DNA of 64,000 nt from Sphingomonadaceae bacterium (GTDB taxonomy: Bacteria > Pseudomonadota > Alphaproteobacteria > Sphingomonadales > Sphingomonadaceae), in assembly GCA_025359445.1 (NCBI GenBank), contig JANYGB010000019.1:61478-125477 (forward strand), given 5' to 3'. Both the position numbers and the translations under genes were made by a program. Below are positions 61,199 to 64,000 of the stretch, piece by piece. Position 1 is the first letter of the stretch, and each line of letters opens with the position of its first letter. Below the pieces are notes generated by a model. The model did not search any database, was not told the origin of the DNA, and saw only the letters and a list, made by a program, of their open reading frames with translations.

Positions 61199-63343
61199 AT
61201 GGACTTTGCTGAAAATGAAGCGCTGCCGGAAGGTGGCTTTGATACCTATTTCCCCGTGCTCCAGACCTACGCCCGGAGCGGTGCCGTGCGGAAACTCTCT
61301 GGCCTCGCGGAACTAAGCTTTATCGGCGGACGGGCTGGCGATTGGCAGGAAGACTGGGAACGCGACATTGGCGCCGCACTCTCTGAGATTCCTGGACTCA
61401 ATGGGGGAAGGCGCGCCCGGGTGATGGAGCGGCTAAAGGACCACTTCTATCGCGGTTGCGATGCCAATCTTTCGGATGCGGCGAGCCCGCCGCAAATGGC
61501 TCGCGACTTCGCTAGCGGCCTCACACTCGTGGCCGCGCAACGTGTGAAGCGGGCATCGCCCGAAGCCGTTGACGAGGCTATTGCCGCTGTGGCGGAGCAA
61601 GTGGCCCGGGACCTTCCCGTGAGCATCCCAAGCGCGGCCCGCGCGACCATGGATGCCTTCCGCGCGCAAGGTATCGTTGGCACGCGCATTGCCGAATGCT
61701 TGGCGGTGCAGGCCGCACGCATCGGCTGGCGCCAGCGCGGCGGGTTCGCTGCGGAATTGCGCGAGATTGAGGGCGAGGTTTACGCCCACGAGTATGCATG
61801 CGCCGGTGAGGCCGTTTCCGCGCACGCCGCCGCTCTTGCGGAGCGCCATCACGACGGTGTTGAGGTGGCAGTGGAGACGGCCCTTATCGCCGCGGACCGC
61901 CATGGCTTCGATGTCCAGCCGGAACATGCCAAGATTGCCCGGGACGCGGCCAGCGCTGCTAAAGCGCGGATGATCGAAAGGTGGGAGGCCGATGAGGCAG
62001 CCGAGTCCTATCCCGTCAACGCCAAGCCGCCCGCATGGTGGATTGAGCATTGCGAGGGTGGCGTCCCGGACCGCTTCGAACTGGAGCGCGAGCCCGGGCT
62101 CTTGGGTGACCTTGCCCGCTGGAGCGTCAACTATGCCTTCCGGCCCGTGCCAGAGTTCGCAGCGCTCGTGGCGCTGGCCACCCTCGCCCCGGTTTTCTCA
62201 CGCCGGTTCGCTACGCCAACGGCGGCCGGGCTCAACCTCTACCTCATCGGGCTCGCGGAAACGGGCGGTGGCAAGGAGGCGGTCATCGGCGCGCCGCAAG
62301 CTTTGCTTGGCGCGGCAAAGCTGGACTTCCTCATTGGCGCTGGCGACTTCACTTCGGACTCCGCTATTGAATTGGCGCTCCGCAGTCGGCCTAACTTCCT
62401 CGCGTGCATTGATGAGGTTTCGGAGTTCATCGGAGCCGCTCAACATCGGAACGCCGCCGCTCACGCCCGCACCCTCCGTAAGGCCATGTTGGAACTCTAT
62501 AGCAAGTCACGTGCGGATGCCCGTTGGTCCGGCAAGCAAAAAGTGGACGCCGACAATGCCGATAAGGCAGCAACGCCCATTTACGCGCCACACCTCTCGC
62601 TTTTGGGGTGCGCAACAGTGGCCGGGTTCTTCGAAGCGCTCACGGATGGCAACCTCACGGGCGGTTTCGTCAACCGCTGGATTGTGGTCCGCGGTGGGAG
62701 GCCCGGCACCTTCAACGCGGACCCGGCCCGGCTGGCAGTGCCGAACGATCTGAAGGCTGCGCTCGCGGCCGCCTACGCGGACGCCACCAAGGGCAACCTT
62801 AGTGATGGCGCCGCGCGTGACCCGCTCCGCCAGCCGCACATGCGCATCGTGCCGTGGGGCGACGGCGGCGAAGAGGCGTGGCACTCCATCCTATTGATTC
62901 AGGCGGAGGCTGTGGATGCGGGCCGTGGCGATGTCGTTGGCCGCGCGGCGGAAAACTGCCTCAAGGTTGCAACCATTCGCGCACTCGCCCGGGAGGGGCT
63001 TAACGCGGCCGTCACGGACCGGGACGTGCTTTGGGCGTGGGAAATTGTCCGGGCATCTGTGGAGACTGTGGAGGTGGGCGCCCGGGAGAATATGGCCGGG
63101 TCCGAATTTGAAATGCTCGTGAAGACCATGGAGAGTCACATCGTGGGGGCCGGGCCGGAGGGCATCGCGTGGACCAAGCTACTGGAAAAGCGCGGGGTGT
63201 CTAAACACACGGACGGGATGCTGGACGGAGCACTCAAGCGCCTTGAAGCCCGCGACGTCATCTACAAACCAGCCATTGGCACCGGGCCGAAGGGAGGACG
63301 GCCGGGCCTTCGGGTGGTGGCCACCCAATTTACCCGCGAATGA
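61199..63343 (+). CDS. DUF3987-like replication ATPase/helicase of the mobile element
   Basis: A 714-aa protein starting MDFAENEALPEGGFDTYFPV, with GAAGG 10 bases upstream (the track's TTG start lies 20 codons earlier, through the hairpin). An N-terminal helical part (to about residue 270) precedes an ATPase core of the DUF3987/DUF927 kind: P-loop 'LIGLAETGGGKEAVIGAPQ' (about 347-360) and Walker B 'FLACIDEVSEF' (about 399-409). The P-loop has GKE in place of GKS/T, an unusual feature. A C-terminal winged helix ('GIAWTKLLEKRGVSKHTDGMLDGALKRLEARDVIY') follows. Probably drives element replication; a primase domain is not obvious. Confidence 0.78.
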   Translation: MDFAENEALPEGGFDTYFPVLQTYARSGAVRKLSGLAELSFIGGRAGDWQEDWERDIGAALSEIPGLNGGRRARVMERLKDHFYRGCDANLSDAASPPQMARDFASGLTLVAAQRVKRASPEAVDEAIAAVAEQVARDLPVSIPSAARATMDAFRAQGIVGTRIAECLAVQAARIGWRQRGGFAAELREIEGEVYAHEYACAGEAVSAHAAALAERHHDGVEVAVETALIAADRHGFDVQPEHAKIARDAASAAKARMIERWEADEAAESYPVNAKPPAWWIEHCEGGVPDRFELEREPGLLGDLARWSVNYAFRPVPEFAALVALATLAPVFSRRFATPTAAGLNLYLIGLAETGGGKEAVIGAPQALLGAAKLDFLIGAGDFTSDSAIELALRSRPNFLACIDEVSEFIGAAQHRNAAAHARTLRKAMLELYSKSRADARWSGKQKVDADNADKAATPIYAPHLSLLGCATVAGFFEALTDGNLTGGFVNRWIVVRGGRPGTFNADPARLAVPNDLKAALAAAYADATKGNLSDGAARDPLRQPHMRIVPWGDGGEEAWHSILLIQAEAVDAGRGDVVGRAAENCLKVATIRALAREGLNAAVTDRDVLWAWEIVRASVETVEVGARENMAGSEFEMLVKTMESHIVGAGPEGIAWTKLLEKRGVSKHTDGMLDGALKRLEARDVIYKPAIGTGPKGGRPGLRVVATQFTRE

Positions 63344-63345
63344 TG

Positions 63346-63632
63346 GGGTTATTCGCCGAATAACCCCTAACCTTTCGAAAAACCTCTAGCCGCAGAAATC
63401 CGCCACAAACCAGCCCAAAATAGGAGGTTATTCTAAAAAAGAGATATGTCTGAATCTTTGGAGTGAGTGTGTTTCAAGGATTCTCGTACAAGGTGGTTGG
63501 CGTGGGCATATTCATTTCCACGGGAGTGGGTTGACGCGAAATTAGAATAACCCTCCAATTTGAGCCCGTTTTTGGCAGTTTTCCGTGCACGGAGGTTTTT
63601 CGAAAGGTTAGGGGTTGTTCGTCGAATAACCC
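63346..63632. repeat. Large nested inverted repeat, candidate origin of the element
   Basis: Outer 41-base arms (63346-63386 and 63592-63632) match with two mismatches, for example 'CCTAACCTTTCGAAAAACC'. The similarity continues inward at lower identity to the paired GGAGGTTATTCTAA (63423 region) and TTAGAATAACCCTCC (63541 region). 'GGTTATTC' or its complement occurs five or six times. It lies directly after the ATPase gene in a locally AT-richer stretch. The centre (about 63440-63540) holds no gene I can support. It may be a replication origin or a large regulatory structure. Confidence 0.65.
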
Positions 63633-63721
63633 TCAGTTTTGGACGCTGGCGATGAGGGACGGAATTACCGTCTCGCGTCCGGCCCGCCCGCATTTAATGT
63701 CAAATTGATTGGAGCGAACGT

Positions 63722-64000
63722 ATGCCAGAACTCAACATCACATTGGACGCGAAGGCATTGGCCCGGCTCCGGCGGCTGGTTGCCGTCTCGCGCCTCACGG
63801 CCGCCAAGGCACTCACCTACACCGCGGAGCGTGCGGTCCCGGCTTGGAAAGGGGGGCAAGCTGTCTTCCACAAGCGTAACTCTTGGATTGACCGCGGCGT
63901 CCGCATGAGGGCCGCTACTCCCACCGACCTCACGGCGAGGGTAGGCTCGTTGGACCGCTTTCTTGCTCGGCATATCGTGGGCATCAACGAGCCCAAGGAG
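63722..64000 (+). CDS. Hypothetical phage-like protein, 3' end beyond window
   Basis: The open frame starts MPELNITLDAKALARLRRLV, with GGAG 8 bases upstream, and runs to the last base (93 codons, no stop). The pattern 'VFHKRNSWIDRGVRMRAATPTDLTARVGSLDRFLARH' resembles uncharacterised proteins of phage-like elements, possibly virion or tail related. I am not sure of the family. It is read in the same direction as the ATPase gene, after the inverted repeat. Confidence 0.6.
   Translation, partial: MPELNITLDAKALARLRRLVAVSRLTAAKALTYTAERAVPAWKGGQAVFHKRNSWIDRGVRMRAATPTDLTARVGSLDRFLARHIVGINEPKE

Larger units (their letters stand above)
57990..64000 (+). mobile_element. Integrative element at tRNA-Ser (P4-type integrase, replication ATPase), right end not in window
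   Basis: An integrase next to a tRNA, small genes of unknown function, an HTH protein, a coiled-coil protein and a large DUF3987-like ATPase follow in one direction, together with a long inverted repeat. This order is like P4-type phage satellites or small integrative elements. No capsid, conjugation or resistance genes are visible in the part shown. Confidence 0.82.

Overview
The window reads as the chromosome of a GC-rich alphaproteobacterium, most likely a member of the Sphingomonadales. The support is a GcrA cell-cycle regulator, the alphaproteobacterial ATP synthase zeta subunit next to bolA and a monothiol glutaredoxin, a PspF/PspA/PspB/PspC envelope-stress operon with many extra coiled-coil genes, and intergenic palindromic repeats of the type common in sphingomonads. 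This assignment comes from reading gene families; no database search was run. The best matching genus is not decided.

Layout. 1-15.5 kb is housekeeping: a truncated acyl-CoA dehydrogenase, tRNA-Thr, a DUF429-like protein overlapping rarA, a PadR/DUF2218 pair, a GT4 glycosyltransferase, typA, a lipoprotein-export-like ABC transporter (permease and ATPase) beside a tesA-like esterase, recF, a two-gene sigma-54 unit (45-aa membrane peptide and PspC-like protein), a YhhQ-type transporter, tRNA-Arg and a NUDIX hydrolase. 15.5-26.9 kb holds a membrane GGDEF-EAL protein whose EAL domain lacks one catalytic Asp, then grxD, bolA, the zeta subunit, a cytochrome c', a quinone oxidoreductase, and leuD and leuC separated by about 3.3 kb of other genes (a DNA glycosylase, a DUF1365/COG2907 pair, small membrane proteins), then a thioesterase and sufE.

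27.0-32.8 kb is the most distinctive region. A divergent pspF faces a sigma-54 promoter that drives a 49-aa membrane peptide, pspA, pspB, pspC and then six or seven small, tightly overlapping genes. At least five of these share one architecture: one N-terminal membrane helix, a coiled coil, and a PspB-like signature close to 'LERIVTD....ATQIEALR'. The 13.2-kb peptide/PspC unit has the same promoter and a matching upstream 'GTTGGGAAATTT' motif at the same 72-bp distance from its promoter, so the two loci look like one PspF regulon. A third sigma-54-like promoter at 15.59 kb precedes a strong hairpin and no convincing small ORF.

32.9-45.2 kb is the rimP-nusA-ylxR-infB-rbfA translation operon, followed by a broken yceI, tdk, a GNAT protein, an M50 protease, truB, rpsO and pnp. 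A 64-bp perfect palindrome lies inside truB and is translated in frame. 45.2-53.6 kb is an accessory stretch: a PQQ-type sorbosone dehydrogenase-like lipoprotein, DUF2231 and DUF305 membrane proteins, an NhaP-type Na+/H+ antiporter, an SLC13-type transporter and a ClC antiporter. Degenerate non-coding sequence flanks it on both sides. 53.6-57.7 kb carries a tandem-HTH protein resembling a small terminase, a diguanylate cyclase with a frameshifted C-terminus, gcrA, an ABC-2 permease and hspQ.

From tRNA-Ser(CGA) at 57.9 kb to the end lies an integrated mobile element: a P4-type tyrosine integrase, small unknown genes, an HTH protein, a coiled-coil protein, a large DUF3987-like replication ATPase, and a roughly 287-bp nested inverted repeat with 'GGTTATTC' repeats that is a candidate replication origin. 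The far end of the element is outside the window. Most long ORFs in the supplied track are antisense or frame shadows caused by high GC and were left out.
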